From Aeromonas popoffii (GTDB lineage: Bacteria; Pseudomonadota; Gammaproteobacteria; Enterobacterales; Aeromonadaceae), in assembly GCF_000820025.1 (NCBI RefSeq), contig NZ_CDBI01000014.1:186001-250000 (forward strand): 64,000 bases of DNA. Direction: 5' to 3'. Shown here piece after piece: positions 34,622 through 44,851 of the stretch. The notes under the pieces were generated by a model. That model ran no database searches and was not told the DNA's origin. It saw only the letters and a list, made by a program, of their open reading frames with translations. The first letter of the stretch is position 1. Each line of letters starts with the position of its first letter. Both the position numbers and the translations under genes were made by a program.

Positions 34622-35581
34622 ATGAAGACCTTTATCTACTACCCCGGCATGGAGGTTCGCGACGAGCTCTGGCTCAAATTTGCCCTGCTCTATCTGGAGC
34701 GACTCGCCTTCGTCTTTACCGTCAGTGAACAGAGCAGCCTCACCGTCCTGCTCCATACCCTGGAAGAGCAGACCGATCTGCTGGCAAAGCGGCCTGAGCC
34801 AAGCTTCTTTGCAGACATCACCCCGCAACTGGAGAGCCAGATCAGCGGCCTTGTCGCCCCCGATTTTGTCCGCCACAAGGTGTTTGGCAACAAGGCGCTG
34901 ATCACTCGCTGGCGCCAACCTACCAACCACGACTGCTTCTGCCCCGCTCAGGCCGGTCTTGAGCGGCTACACAGCTTTTGCCTCGCCCACGGCTTTGCCA
35001 CGTCGGATGAGGGAGGGGTCAAGATGGCGCGGCGCTTTGCCAATCTGCTCTCCATGCGCCTCGCCCGTGAGTGGGCACTCGCCAATGAGGGTGCGCTCAT
35101 CACGGATCACGACTATCTCGACCGCCTGCTCCACCTGCTGGAGTCTCGCTACCACAACCGGGGCGGTCAGGATTGTTTCCACCTCGAGATACCATTGCAA
35201 GTGCCCACTCACCTAAGCGACATCCCGTTTGCCGAGCTGATTGCCCTGCGTGCTCGCAGCGGTTTTCGCCAGCAACTGGCTGAGTTCCATCAAGCCTTCG
35301 ATGCCATGCTCACCATGCTCGGCAGTGGCTATGCTGACCCGACGGCTCTGACCCGTTTCGAACAAGCACAACAGGGGCTCAATCAGCTGCTGGGACCAGA
35401 GACCCACAGCCTGCCGCTCACCACCCTGGTCAGCACAGGCCTGCCTGCCATGGCGATGATCCATCAGCTCAAGACGAGCCACCCAAAGAGCCGCCTGATC
35501 TTCCATCCCATCAAGAAGAGTCATTTCCACCAGCGCAAGAGCCAGCACTTCTTCACCCGGTTGGGGCAAGTCAAATCCTGA
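34622..35581 (+). CDS. Hypothetical protein (DUF6236-like N-terminus)
   Basis: 319-residue soluble protein without signal or membrane segments. The N-terminus MKTFIYYPGMEVRDELWLKF, followed by ALLYLERLAFVF, resembles the opening pattern of DUF6236-type proteins, but I cannot confirm membership. Other visible segments are KMARRFANLLSMRLAREWAL (about 134-153) and ITDHDYLDRLLHLLESRY (about 160-177). The C-terminus is basic (HPIKKSHFHQRKSQ). Codon use is backbone-like. It is divergent from thiI, with a GATCAG...CTGATC hairpin after its stop. Confidence 0.65.
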   Translation: MKTFIYYPGMEVRDELWLKFALLYLERLAFVFTVSEQSSLTVLLHTLEEQTDLLAKRPEPSFFADITPQLESQISGLVAPDFVRHKVFGNKALITRWRQPTNHDCFCPAQAGLERLHSFCLAHGFATSDEGGVKMARRFANLLSMRLAREWALANEGALITDHDYLDRLLHLLESRYHNRGGQDCFHLEIPLQVPTHLSDIPFAELIALRARSGFRQQLAEFHQAFDAMLTMLGSGYADPTALTRFEQAQQGLNQLLGPETHSLPLTTLVSTGLPAMAMIHQLKTSHPKSRLIFHPIKKSHFHQRKSQHFFTRLGQVKS

Positions 35582-35607
35582 GCCAACCGGCAGCCGATAT
35601 GGCCCAA

Positions 35608-35633
35608 CGGGATCAGCTCAAAGCCTGATCCCG
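35608..35633 (+). terminator. Terminator-like hairpin after the 319-residue gene
   Basis: CGGGATCAG (35608-35616) and CTGATCCCG (35625-35633) form a perfect 9-bp stem. The following TCTTGG is a poor U-tract. Confidence 0.45.
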
Positions 35634-35695
35634 TCTTGGCGGCATGAGGCGCCGGCAATATTATGGCGCTCGGCCAGCGCGAACCAGTCGCCCTC

Positions 35696-38095
35696 TCAGG
35701 AGGGGTTTTCCAGCCGAAATTCGACTCTATCGCTGTTGCCCGCCTCATCCACCACCACCAGCTGGTAGCGCCCCGCCTCGCTCAATACCTGATCCCCGTC
35801 CCAGCGCAGCCGCTGGCCATTGAGAAACCAGAACGGCTTGCCGACGCCACCCAGCACCTTAGGTTGCAGGCGATAGCGCTGGCTGCGGATAAGGTTGCCC
35901 TCCCCCAGCGCGACGATGCGAATGGGGGCTTGCAGCTCGGCGCTCTGCACTTCCCCTGCACAACCACTTGCCAGCAGCGCCTGCCGTCGCTCGCCGGGTG
36001 ACCGCCACGGCTCCAGCGACAATGGCCAGAGTGCCCGGAAGCCCGACTGCGCCGCATCGGGGCAGCGGGCCAAGGTCGGCTTGCCCTCGGCGGTCAGTGC
36101 AACTTGGCGCAGCGGCGAGGGCCAATCCATGGGGTCGGGCAAGGTGGGGGGATCGCGCCCTTCCAGCAACCAGGCGCTCTGGCGCTGCAAACAAGTCTGC
36201 GGCAGGGTCGCGCTCGCCTTGCGCCCCAGCGGCCAGCAGATTTCGGCCTCGCTCACCGTGTTGGGCTGCACAGGCAGGGGGCTGTTGTCAGCCAGCCGCG
36301 AGTAGACCGAGAGCAGCAGCGGCACCGCCGCACTCTGGCCGTAAAAGCCGGGCAAGGGGGTGCCATCGGGGCGCCCCAGCCAGACGCCGATGGTCCAGCG
36401 ACCGGAGACCCCCATCGCCCAACTGTCGCGATAGCCGTAGCTGGTGCCGGTCTTCCAGGCCAGTCGGTTGACCCGACCGGTCGCCTCGCTGGTAAAGGGC
36501 TGATCCGCCCGTCCCTGGGCGCTCAATATTTGCCAGATGATCCAGGCCGCCCCCGGGCTCAGCAAGGGGCGGGGCACCGCCTGCTGCCCCGCCAGCCAGA
36601 CCGGCATAGCCACCTGCCCCTCACGGGTCAGCGCGCTGTAGAGCGCCACCAACTGCTCGAGCCGAATGCCTGCCGCCCCCAATGCAATGGCCGGATTGGG
36701 TTTGTCGGAGAGCGCCAGCCGCACCCCGGCGTTGTCGAGGCGGCTGACCAGTTTGTCGGCCCCAAGCGCCTCCAGCACCTGTACCGCCGGCACGTTGAGG
36801 GATTGCTGCAATGCCTGAGTGAGGGTCACCGGCCCCTGAAAGGCGCCGGAAAAGTTAGCGGGGCGATAATCCGAGCCCACTCTTGGCGCGTCGGAGAGCA
36901 GGGAGGCCGAGTGCACCAACCCCTCGTCCATCGCCAGACCGTAGATAAAGGGCTTGAGGGTGGAGCCGGGGGAGCGGATCGCCTGCACCATGTCGAGATA
37001 ACCGTGGCGGCGCAAATTGCCATACTCGGCGCTGCCAACATAGGCGCGCACCGCCATGGTTTTATTGTCCACCAGCAGCAGCGCAGCAGAGGTCTGCTCG
37101 GGGAAGCGGCGGATATAACTCGCCACCCGCGTCTCCAGCCAGCGCTGCAGATCGCCGTCTATGGTGGTGTGCACCAGGACGCCCGGCTGGCTGTCGGCGG
37201 CCAGACGAGCAAACAGCGGCGCCTCCATCGGGGTGAAATGGCCGCGAGCCAGCACAGGCTCGATGCGTCCCTCCTGCCACGCCTGCTCGGGCCAGACCCC
37301 CTGTGCCACCAGTCGCTGCATCACCTTGTCGCGGGCGGCGCGGGCCCGCTCGGGATGGCGATCTGGTCGGTTGCGGCTGGGGGCCTGTGGCAGCACCGCC
37401 AACAGCGCTGCCTCGGCGTGAGTCAGCTTGGCCACGCTCTTGCCAAGATAGGCAAAACTTGCCGCCTGCACCCCTTCCAGGTTGCCGCCAAACGGCGCCC
37501 GGTTGAGGTAGACGGTGAGCAGGGTGCGCTTGTCGTAGTGCCACTCCAGCTGCAGCGCACGCGCCATCTGGCGCAGCTTGCCGGGTATCGACCTCTGATA
37601 GGGCTCGATCAGGCGGGCCACCTGCATGGTGAGGGTCGAGCCCCCCGAGACGGCGCGCCCGTAGCGCAGCCACTGACCGATGCCGCGCACCATGGCCACC
37701 GGATTGACCCCGGGATGGCGCCAGAAGTAGCGATCCTCGTAACCCAGCAGCGCCTCGATATAGCGGGGGGAGACCTGATCCAGCGTCACGGGGTAACGCC
37801 ACACGCCGCTGGTGTCGGCAAAGGCGCGCAGTGGCCTCCCCTTCATGTCGAGCACCACCCGCGCGTAGGCGGGGTCGAGTGGCGGAGGTGGAAAGAGGCG
37901 ATCCAGCGCCAGCAGCGACAGGAACAAGGCAACGGCCCCCAGCACCGAGAAGCGCAGCCAGCGCGGCAGACGGCCCAGCCAACGCCGACAGGCGCGGCCA
38001 CTGCGACCCAGGCTCAGCCAGCCACGCTGCCAAAAAGTGAGCGAGCGAACCCGCTCGAGGGAGGGGGCGTTGCCCAGAGGGCGTCTGCGACTCAT
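35696..38095 (-). CDS. pbpC: Penicillin-binding protein 1C
   Basis: Bifunctional class A PBP of the inner membrane facing the periplasm. 799 residues: a TM segment (about 45-65, FSVLGAVALFLSLLALDRLF); a GT51 transglycosylase domain with the catalytic Glu in LGYEDRYFWRHPGVNP (about 117-132) and GGSTLTMQVARLI (about 151-163); and a transpeptidase domain with SPGSTLKPFIYG (SxxK), SLN and KTGTSYG motifs. A C-terminal BiPBP_C domain (about 710-799) is the mark of PBP1C. It follows the alpha-2-macroglobulin gene by 10 bp, the same yfhM-pbpC pairing as in E. coli. Confidence 0.95.
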   Translation of the reverse strand: MSRRRPLGNAPSLERVRSLTFWQRGWLSLGRSGRACRRWLGRLPRWLRFSVLGAVALFLSLLALDRLFPPPPLDPAYARVVLDMKGRPLRAFADTSGVWRYPVTLDQVSPRYIEALLGYEDRYFWRHPGVNPVAMVRGIGQWLRYGRAVSGGSTLTMQVARLIEPYQRSIPGKLRQMARALQLEWHYDKRTLLTVYLNRAPFGGNLEGVQAASFAYLGKSVAKLTHAEAALLAVLPQAPSRNRPDRHPERARAARDKVMQRLVAQGVWPEQAWQEGRIEPVLARGHFTPMEAPLFARLAADSQPGVLVHTTIDGDLQRWLETRVASYIRRFPEQTSAALLLVDNKTMAVRAYVGSAEYGNLRRHGYLDMVQAIRSPGSTLKPFIYGLAMDEGLVHSASLLSDAPRVGSDYRPANFSGAFQGPVTLTQALQQSLNVPAVQVLEALGADKLVSRLDNAGVRLALSDKPNPAIALGAAGIRLEQLVALYSALTREGQVAMPVWLAGQQAVPRPLLSPGAAWIIWQILSAQGRADQPFTSEATGRVNRLAWKTGTSYGYRDSWAMGVSGRWTIGVWLGRPDGTPLPGFYGQSAAVPLLLSVYSRLADNSPLPVQPNTVSEAEICWPLGRKASATLPQTCLQRQSAWLLEGRDPPTLPDPMDWPSPLRQVALTAEGKPTLARCPDAAQSGFRALWPLSLEPWRSPGERRQALLASGCAGEVQSAELQAPIRIVALGEGNLIRSQRYRLQPKVLGGVGKPFWFLNGQRLRWDGDQVLSEAGRYQLVVVDEAGNSDRVEFRLENPS

Positions 38096-38105
38096 AAAGC
38101 GCCAG

Positions 38106-41100
38106 CTACTCAGAAATCGTTACCTCATGGATATCCTCACCCACAGCCCGCAGCTCGGGTCGGTACATATCCTCCACCTGGGTCGGCGGCACCTGATAGC
38201 GACCCGGCGTCACCGCCCGCATCAGGTAGACCAGCTGCTGATTGCTCCCCTCGCTCAGTTCGAGCGCTGCCGTGTAGCTGTCGTCGCGAAACGCCTGATG
38301 CTTGAGGTAGTCGTTCCACTCGCTCTGCCACGCAGGTTTCCCCTCAATCGAAAGATCTTCGAGCTTGATACTGTTGCCAAGGGCCGGATTCTCCAGCTCG
38401 AAGCCCGCCGGTACCATCTCCACCAGCAGGGCATCGGGCACCGCCGATTTGCTGCTGACATTGAGCCGCACCACCACCAGATCACCGACCTTCACCTTGG
38501 CGGGATCAAACGGCTGACCCTCGCTGTTGAACCAGCTGCGGGTCACGCTTATCCCCTGACTTAACCGGGCAGGAGCCCGTTCGGGGTAGCCGATCAGGGT
38601 GCGCTGCACATAGAGGGATCCCTTGCCCTCGTTGGCGACGGCGCTGGCGGCCAGTGCCTCGGGGGCGCCCTGCTGCAGCGGAGCCGAACCGCTCAGGGAT
38701 TCACTGCCAAGAGAGGAAGTTACCTTGGCCTGCCAGTCGATAGCCGGATCGAAGCGGGCGAGTCGCAACAGGGCGAACCGCTCCTGGGTGCTGAGCCACT
38801 GACGGTGAGCCAGGGTATCGGCCACCTTGGCACTCAGCGTTGGCCAGCGTTCCAAAGCCAGCTTGTACTGGCGCAGCAAGGAGAGCTCAAGGGCTTCATC
38901 GCGCAGGGGGGAACCGTAATCCCCCAGATAGTCGTCACCCCGCGCGGTCCCTAGCGCCCGGCTGAGTGCCTTGGCGGCGGTCTGCTCATCCCCCATGGCC
39001 GAGAGGGCTAGCGAGAGGTGGAGCAGCGGCAAGCCGGATCTGGCGTGATCGGCCTGCTGCTCCCAGATAAGGCGCAAGGTAGCGAGCGGCGCCTTGCCCA
39101 CCCGGGCCAGCACATAGGCGCTGTAGGCCTGATAGGCCAACCGGCTATGCTCGGGGGCACCGCTCCAGCGCTCGCCGTACTGGCTGTCGCTGAGATAACT
39201 CTGCAGCCGGTTCAGCGCCTGATTGAGCATGGCCTCCGGCACTGCGTCGCCTGCCTCCTTGCGGGCCAGCAGGTAGTCGGCGGCATAGGCGGTGAGCCAC
39301 TGCTCCTCGTCGGAGCGACCATCCCACAAACCAAAACCGCCGCTGGGCAGTTGCAACCGCTGCAACCGTTGCAGCAGGGCGCGCTGCACATCCGCCTCGC
39401 TCGCCGGTTTCTTGCCCTCTGTGGGTTTGCTCCAGACAGCCCGCTCATCCGCCGTGGTCAGCAGATAGGGCCAGGCACGCGACAAGGTCTGCTCCAGACA
39501 GGCGTAGGGGTAGTCAGCCAGCGCCTGCCACTGGGCTGCCGGATCCCAGGGCGGGGTGCCGGAGAGGCTGAGCAGCCCCTGCAGATTGGCGCGATCCAGC
39601 CCGGCCAGCTCAGCTGGCGCAAAAGCCATCTCTTGGCCGGGGGCCAGCATCTGGTAGCGCTGGCGAGTCTCGGCAGGCCAGGGGGAGCGCAGCGGCAAAT
39701 ACCAGTCGCGGCTGATGGCAAAATCCTTGCCACTGGCCGCCAACTGCAGGCTCGCCAGACCGCTCGCGCCAATCACGGTGAGCGGCAGGGTCAACCACTG
39801 CTCCTCGCCGTTTTTAAGAGACAGCGAGCTGGGCAGCTCGCCATTTGCCTTGAGCCCGCCATTGAGGGTCCAGGCCAGGGAGAGAGTCTGATCCTCGCCA
39901 CTCATGTTGCGCAGCTGCACCAGCGCCCGGGTCTCATCCCCTCTGGCGCCAAAGCGCGGCCAGCCGATCTCGGCCACCAGCGGCGCCACAACTTTGACGG
40001 CGCGTTCAGCCTCGCCGACTTGCTGTTCATTCCAGGCCAGCGCCATCAGCGCCAGCTCGCCGTTGAAGTTGGGTAGTTCGAGCGGGATCACCGCCTTGCC
40101 GCTCTCGTCAAAAGTCACCTCGCCGCTCCAGAGCGCTGCTACCTCGACCCGGCTCTCCAGCGCGCCACCTTTTTTCAGCGGCGCACGGTCGCCCCCGTAG
40201 TTAAGGCGGGCCAGCTTGCCATCCTGCGGCGGGATCACCTGGCCGTAGTTGTCGAACAAATCTTGGGCGAAGCGCTTGCGACCAAAGAAGATCTCGAACG
40301 GGTCGAGGGGCTGGTAGTCGCTGATGTTGAGCACGCCCCGATCCACCGCCGCCAGCACCACCCGCCCCTGACTGTTGGGGGTGGAGGTGGCGGTCACCTC
40401 CAGACGGGTGAGCGGCACCGCTTTATCAGGCGCGCTCAGGGTAAGCGGCAGACGGCGCGCTTCCCGGTCCAGCGTGAGCGGCACCAGCCCGACCGAGCGC
40501 AGGCTCTGCACACTCTTTTGACTCACCGGCTTGGATTCGCTGTCTGGCGCGGCTATCTGGGCCGAGATATGCAGATCGTGACGCTGCCACTCGGGGCTGA
40601 CCGGGATCTCGAACTCGCCGCGGGCATCCTTGGCATCACCACCGGCTGCGTTAAGCTCGATACGCTGCCACCAGCGCAGGCCATCGCCATCCTCCACCAG
40701 CAGCAAGCCCTTGCCGGGTCGCGGTGCGACGAGCGTCACTTTTGCCTTGTCGCCCGCCAGATAGGCGCGCTTGTCGAGGGTGATGGCGATTTTGTCAGGC
40801 CGCGCCTGCTCGCCACCGCCGCCCCAGGCGTAACTGCCGATCTCTACCCGCAGGCTCGATTGATGGCCCTGACTGTTCTCCACCTCCAACCGATACCAAC
40901 CCGCCGCCAGCTGCAAACTGAGGGGGGTCGGCCCCTTGCCATCCAGCTGCAGGGTCTGCTCCTGCTCCAGATAGGGCTGGCTGTTGAACTCGTACTTCCA
41001 CCCCTCGCCATCGGCGTAGTGCCAGTAGTAGTCGCGGTACTCGTTGATGAGGCGCACCTTCACCGCCCCCGCCACCGGCTGACCTTGTTCATCGAGGTTG

Positions 41101-43040
41101 AGGATCTGGAAGGGGAGCGGCTTGCCCCCTTCCACCCGATCCGCCACGAAGTCGGCCTTGAGCGCCGGCCACTGGCTGCCTGCAGGCCAGCCATACTGGG
41201 TGCGGCTGCGATTGACGGCGCGGCCACCGGGCTCGGAGAGCGACACCCGATAAGCCACCTCCAGCGGCCCGAGGGCGCGCACGCCATCGAGTTCATCAGC
41301 CAGCAAGAAAGTCCCCTGCCCCTGCGCATTGAGGGTGAGACTCCGCGCCTCGAGATCCTTGGCCTGCTCGGCCAGCAGCACGTCACCCAGAGTGAACTCC
41401 TGCCATTGGGTGAAAGGCATGGTGGCGCGGCTGATTTTCACCTCCGCCTTCGCCTTGGTGGCGCTCGCTGGCGCACCGTAGAGATAGTCCCCTTGCAGCG
41501 GCAGGTTGAGCGCCTGTTGCTGGGTCAGCAATTCCCCATCCGGCCCCTTGCCAAGCTGCAGTTTCAAGCGCTCCGGCAAAAACTCCTCCACTAGGAAAGG
41601 CCACTCGAAGCGGCTGCCAGCGGCGGTCTTGAGGTTGATGGTCCAGCGCCCGAGCGGCGCATCGTCCGGCAGACGCAGGCCGTAGTGGGCCGCGCCAAGA
41701 TTGTCCGGTAGCAGTCGTTTCTGTTCGAGCAGCTGACCGTCCGGCTGTTTCACCTCCAGCTCCACCGCCATCCCCGGCAGCAGCTGGCCATCCTGCCCCT
41801 TGAGCAGGATCTCGCTGTCGAGCCGCTCGCCGGGGCGATAAAGGTCGCGCCCGCTGAACAGATAAAGCTGCTGGGCCTGCCAGGGCTGGGTACCGAGATC
41901 GAAGGTGGAGAGATCGAGCGCAGCCCCATCGAGGCGCAGCACCGCCAGATGGTTGCCCTGTTCGGCCAGTAGCAGGCGAGCACCCTGCACCTGCTCAAAG
42001 CGACGATGGCCCTGCGGATCCGTGGTTTGCACCTGCAGCCGGTTGCCTTTCTCGTCGAGCAGGGAGAGCTGCACATCCTTGAGGGGGTCGGCGGTGGCCA
42101 GCGAGCTGACGAACACCTCCAGCTGATCGCGGTAACGGCGGGCACTGAGTCCCATGTCGCTCACCGCAAAGTATGTGGTCTCCTTGCGCCAGTCGTAGTT
42201 GCCAAGGGGCGACATCACCGCAAAGTAGACACCGGCCTCGGCCAGCTGCGGCTCCTTCACATTGATAAGGCGGGTCTCGCGCCGGTTGGCATCGAGCTCC
42301 AGCGCGTAGCGGCCGCTGAATACCCGCTTGGCGCGGCTGGTGATCTGTTCAAGCTCCCAGTTACCCATGCCGGCGCCGGGGCGATACTCGGCCAGAAAAC
42401 GGGGCAGATACTCGGCATCGACCCGAAAGAAATCGATATTGACCTCATCCACGTTGACCGCGCTGATGGGCAGGCGAAGTTCCTGACGCAGCGGCAATAC
42501 CATGCCGCTGGCGGTAAAGGAGGCCCCCGCCTCCAGCGGGCGGGTCTTGAGGGTCCAGCTTTGGGGGGATGGTCCCAACCCCGACTTGAGACTCACCTCG
42601 TAGCTTTTGTCGGGCTGAACGTTCGGAAAATAGAGGGTGCGACCATCTTCGGCGAGGATCCACTCCCCCTGTACCTGCTTGCCCCCTTCACTGACCCCGA
42701 GCCAGCTCTGCCAGTTTGCCTTGGGCACCAGAGGGCCGGAGAAGACCAGCGCCAGCGCCGGGGCGTCTCTATATTGACGGGCATTGGCCTGCACCACGGC
42801 CATGGGTACGCCAGCTGCTTGCTGCGCGGCCGGCACATTGACCGTCGGGGTGGGCTTGTCCTGACCACAACCGACCAAGAGCAGACCGGTCAATAACAAG
42901 GCAGACCAGCGACGCTGGCGCGGCGCAAGCCAGATGGGAGCAAGGTACTGGGAAGCAGGACGCGGGGCAAAGGGGCGCATGAGTTCCATCCCGGATTGGA
43001 TCGCTGCCACAGCAGCGCGATAGGCAACAGGATAAGACAT
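38106..43040 (-). CDS. Bacterial alpha-2-macroglobulin lipoprotein (YfhM-like)
   Basis: Periplasmic broad-spectrum protease trap. About 1644 residues with a lipoprotein signal ending in LLLTGLLLVGCGQ (lipobox LVGC, Cys about 59). It carries MG-type beta domains, a central A2M region and the thioester motif in DYPYACLEQTLSRAW (about 1175-1189; the Cys-Gln thioester covalently captures proteases). The alpha-alpha-barrel domain around the thioester and a C-terminal receptor-like domain follow. The N-terminus before the lipobox is long, so a start at 42989 or 42980 may be the real one; ribosome-binding sites do not decide. The pair with pbpC suggests defence of peptidoglycan-exposed periplasm and repair, as proposed for the E. 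coli homologue. Confidence 0.92.
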   Translation of the reverse strand: MSYPVAYRAAVAAIQSGMELMRPFAPRPASQYLAPIWLAPRQRRWSALLLTGLLLVGCGQDKPTPTVNVPAAQQAAGVPMAVVQANARQYRDAPALALVFSGPLVPKANWQSWLGVSEGGKQVQGEWILAEDGRTLYFPNVQPDKSYEVSLKSGLGPSPQSWTLKTRPLEAGASFTASGMVLPLRQELRLPISAVNVDEVNIDFFRVDAEYLPRFLAEYRPGAGMGNWELEQITSRAKRVFSGRYALELDANRRETRLINVKEPQLAEAGVYFAVMSPLGNYDWRKETTYFAVSDMGLSARRYRDQLEVFVSSLATADPLKDVQLSLLDEKGNRLQVQTTDPQGHRRFEQVQGARLLLAEQGNHLAVLRLDGAALDLSTFDLGTQPWQAQQLYLFSGRDLYRPGERLDSEILLKGQDGQLLPGMAVELEVKQPDGQLLEQKRLLPDNLGAAHYGLRLPDDAPLGRWTINLKTAAGSRFEWPFLVEEFLPERLKLQLGKGPDGELLTQQQALNLPLQGDYLYGAPASATKAKAEVKISRATMPFTQWQEFTLGDVLLAEQAKDLEARSLTLNAQGQGTFLLADELDGVRALGPLEVAYRVSLSEPGGRAVNRSRTQYGWPAGSQWPALKADFVADRVEGGKPLPFQILNLDEQGQPVAGAVKVRLINEYRDYYWHYADGEGWKYEFNSQPYLEQEQTLQLDGKGPTPLSLQLAAGWYRLEVENSQGHQSSLRVEIGSYAWGGGGEQARPDKIAITLDKRAYLAGDKAKVTLVAPRPGKGLLLVEDGDGLRWWQRIELNAAGGDAKDARGEFEIPVSPEWQRHDLHISAQIAAPDSESKPVSQKSVQSLRSVGLVPLTLDREARRLPLTLSAPDKAVPLTRLEVTATSTPNSQGRVVLAAVDRGVLNISDYQPLDPFEIFFGRKRFAQDLFDNYGQVIPPQDGKLARLNYGGDRAPLKKGGALESRVEVAALWSGEVTFDESGKAVIPLELPNFNGELALMALAWNEQQVGEAERAVKVVAPLVAEIGWPRFGARGDETRALVQLRNMSGEDQTLSLAWTLNGGLKANGELPSSLSLKNGEEQWLTLPLTVIGASGLASLQLAASGKDFAISRDWYLPLRSPWPAETRQRYQMLAPGQEMAFAPAELAGLDRANLQGLLSLSGTPPWDPAAQWQALADYPYACLEQTLSRAWPYLLTTADERAVWSKPTEGKKPASEADVQRALLQRLQRLQLPSGGFGLWDGRSDEEQWLTAYAADYLLARKEAGDAVPEAMLNQALNRLQSYLSDSQYGERWSGAPEHSRLAYQAYSAYVLARVGKAPLATLRLIWEQQADHARSGLPLLHLSLALSAMGDEQTAAKALSRALGTARGDDYLGDYGSPLRDEALELSLLRQYKLALERWPTLSAKVADTLAHRQWLSTQERFALLRLARFDPAIDWQAKVTSSLGSESLSGSAPLQQGAPEALAASAVANEGKGSLYVQRTLIGYPERAPARLSQGISVTRSWFNSEGQPFDPAKVKVGDLVVVRLNVSSKSAVPDALLVEMVPAGFELENPALGNSIKLEDLSIEGKPAWQSEWNDYLKHQAFRDDSYTAALELSEGSNQQLVYLMRAVTPGRYQVPPTQVEDMYRPELRAVGEDIHEVTISE

Positions 43041-43149
43041 TCGACTCGCTTGACACAAAACTCATTGCAAAGTATCGGGCGTGAATGGCCACCGGTCAGA
43101 CAGCAAAACGCCAACCTGATGGTCGGCGTTTTGCGGGTCGGTGAAGCCG

Positions 43150-44820
43150 TTACGCCATCACCGCCATCTGCCAGGTTTTGAAACCGCCGGAGAGGTTCTT
43201 CACCTTGAAGCCGTGCTGGCTGAGCAAGCGGCAGGCCACGTGGCCACGCAAGCCCACCTGACAGCTGATGAGCAGCTCTTTCTCCCTGGGCAGTTCATTC
43301 AGGCGACCGCGCAGCTCATCGAGGGGGATGTGCAGGGCACCGGGAATGCGACCCAGCTGGTCGAGCTCGGGGCCATTGCGCACATCCAGCACCTGCTGAT
43401 GGGGATGGCAGGCCTGCACCTCGGCGGTATGACAGAGCAGGGTATCTCCCTTGAGATGATTGCTCGCCACGAAGCCCGCCATGTTGATCACATCCTTGGC
43501 CGAGCCGAATGGCGGCGCATAGGTGAGCTCCAGATCCTGCAGATCAAACACCGTCAGCCCGGCACGCTGGGCCACCGCCAGCACGTCGATGCGCTTGTCG
43601 ACTCCGTCCTTGCCGATGGCCTGAGCGCCGTAGATCTTGCCATCGGGGGCAAACAGCAGCTTGAGGCTAACCGGGTGAGCGCCCGGGTAGTAACCGGCGT
43701 GACTGCCCGGATGCACATAGACCTTCTCGAACGGCAGCCCCAGTTGCAGCAACCGTTTCTCGTTGAGACCCGTGCTGCCCACCGCCAGATCGAACAGCTT
43801 GCAGATGGCAGTGCCCTGGGTCTTCTTGTAGGTTTCGCTGCGGCCCAGCATGTTGTCGGCGGCGATGCGTCCCTGCCGGTTGGCGGGGCCCGCCAGCGGG
43901 ATCAGCACGGACTCGCCGGTGACGAAGTCGGTCTCCTCCACCGCATCCCCCACCGCATAGATGAAGGGATCCGAGGTGCACATGCTGGCATCCACCTTGA
44001 TACCGCCGCGCGGCCCCAGCTCAAGACCCGCCTGTGCTGCAAGCCGAGTCTCGGGCTTGACGCCGATGGCCAGGATCAGCAGGCCGGTGTCGAGCCGGGT
44101 GCCGTCACTCAGGGTCAGCCGCAAGCCGGTGCTGACCGTTTGCTCCGGCTGCCCGTCCAGGATCTCGATAGACGCGAGGCCGGTGCGCAGCCGCAGGTCG
44201 ATCCCCTCTTCGCGGATGCGGGCATGGAGCATGTTGGCCATCTCTCTGTCCACCGGTGCCATCACCTGATCGGAGAGCTCCAGCAGGGTGACATCCCGCT
44301 TGCGCTGGTGCAGTGCCTCCATCATTTCCAGCCCGATGAAGCCGCCCCCCACGACTGTGACGTGGTGCGGATCATCGCGCTGCAGGGCCGCCAGTATGCG
44401 GTCCATGTCAGCAATGTTGCGCAAGGTATGCACGCCCGGGCTGTCGATGCCGGGGAAAGGCGGGCGAATGGGGGCCGCTCCCGGGCTCAGCAACAGCTGA
44501 TCATAAGATTCGCGCCGCTCGTCGCCGGTGAGCAGGTTGCGCACCAGCAGGGTCTTGCCAACCTTGTCGATGTCGATCACATCGTGAAAGACCCGCACAT
44601 CCACGTTGAAACGGCGCTTGAAGCTTTGCGGCGTCTGCAACAGCAAGGCCGAGCGGTCCTGAATGTCGCCACCGATATGATAAGGCAAGCCACAGTTGGC
44701 GAAGCTGACAAACTCGCCCCGCTCGAACATCACTATCTCGGCTGTTTCGCTCAGGCGACGGGCTCTGGCCGCCGCGGAGGCTCCCCCCGCCACACCGCCT
44801 ACAATCAGGATCCGTTTCAT
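43150..44820 (-). CDS. CoA-disulfide reductase/NADH oxidase fused to rhodanese
   Basis: 556-residue FAD- and NAD(P)H-dependent pyridine-nucleotide disulfide oxidoreductase with a C-terminal rhodanese domain (CDR-RHD type). FAD motif MKRILIVGGVAGGASAAARA; the redox Cys43 in SFANCGLPYHIGG; NAD motif VTVVGGGFIGLEMMEAL (about 152-168); and the FAD-binding IYAVGDAVEE (about 277-286). The rhodanese part (about 460-556) has its catalytic Cys in LISCQVGLRG. The family reduces CoA disulfides, persulfides or polysulfides in sulfur metabolism. I start at ATG 44820 (GGAG 8 bases upstream), not the TTG at 44841. A conspicuous inverted repeat lies in its promoter region. Confidence 0.9.
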   Translation of the reverse strand: MKRILIVGGVAGGASAAARARRLSETAEIVMFERGEFVSFANCGLPYHIGGDIQDRSALLLQTPQSFKRRFNVDVRVFHDVIDIDKVGKTLLVRNLLTGDERRESYDQLLLSPGAAPIRPPFPGIDSPGVHTLRNIADMDRILAALQRDDPHHVTVVGGGFIGLEMMEALHQRKRDVTLLELSDQVMAPVDREMANMLHARIREEGIDLRLRTGLASIEILDGQPEQTVSTGLRLTLSDGTRLDTGLLILAIGVKPETRLAAQAGLELGPRGGIKVDASMCTSDPFIYAVGDAVEETDFVTGESVLIPLAGPANRQGRIAADNMLGRSETYKKTQGTAICKLFDLAVGSTGLNEKRLLQLGLPFEKVYVHPGSHAGYYPGAHPVSLKLLFAPDGKIYGAQAIGKDGVDKRIDVLAVAQRAGLTVFDLQDLELTYAPPFGSAKDVINMAGFVASNHLKGDTLLCHTAEVQACHPHQQVLDVRNGPELDQLGRIPGALHIPLDELRGRLNELPREKELLISCQVGLRGHVACRLLSQHGFKVKNLSGGFKTWQMAVMA

Positions 44821-44851
44821 CAGAAAGACTCCGGTTAACAATAGATTGCCA

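Noticed and set aside
36104-38305. Plus-strand frame of 733 codons
   Set aside because: Mirror of pbpC; composition is Gly/Gln/His-rich with no domain, typical of an antisense frame in GC-rich DNA.
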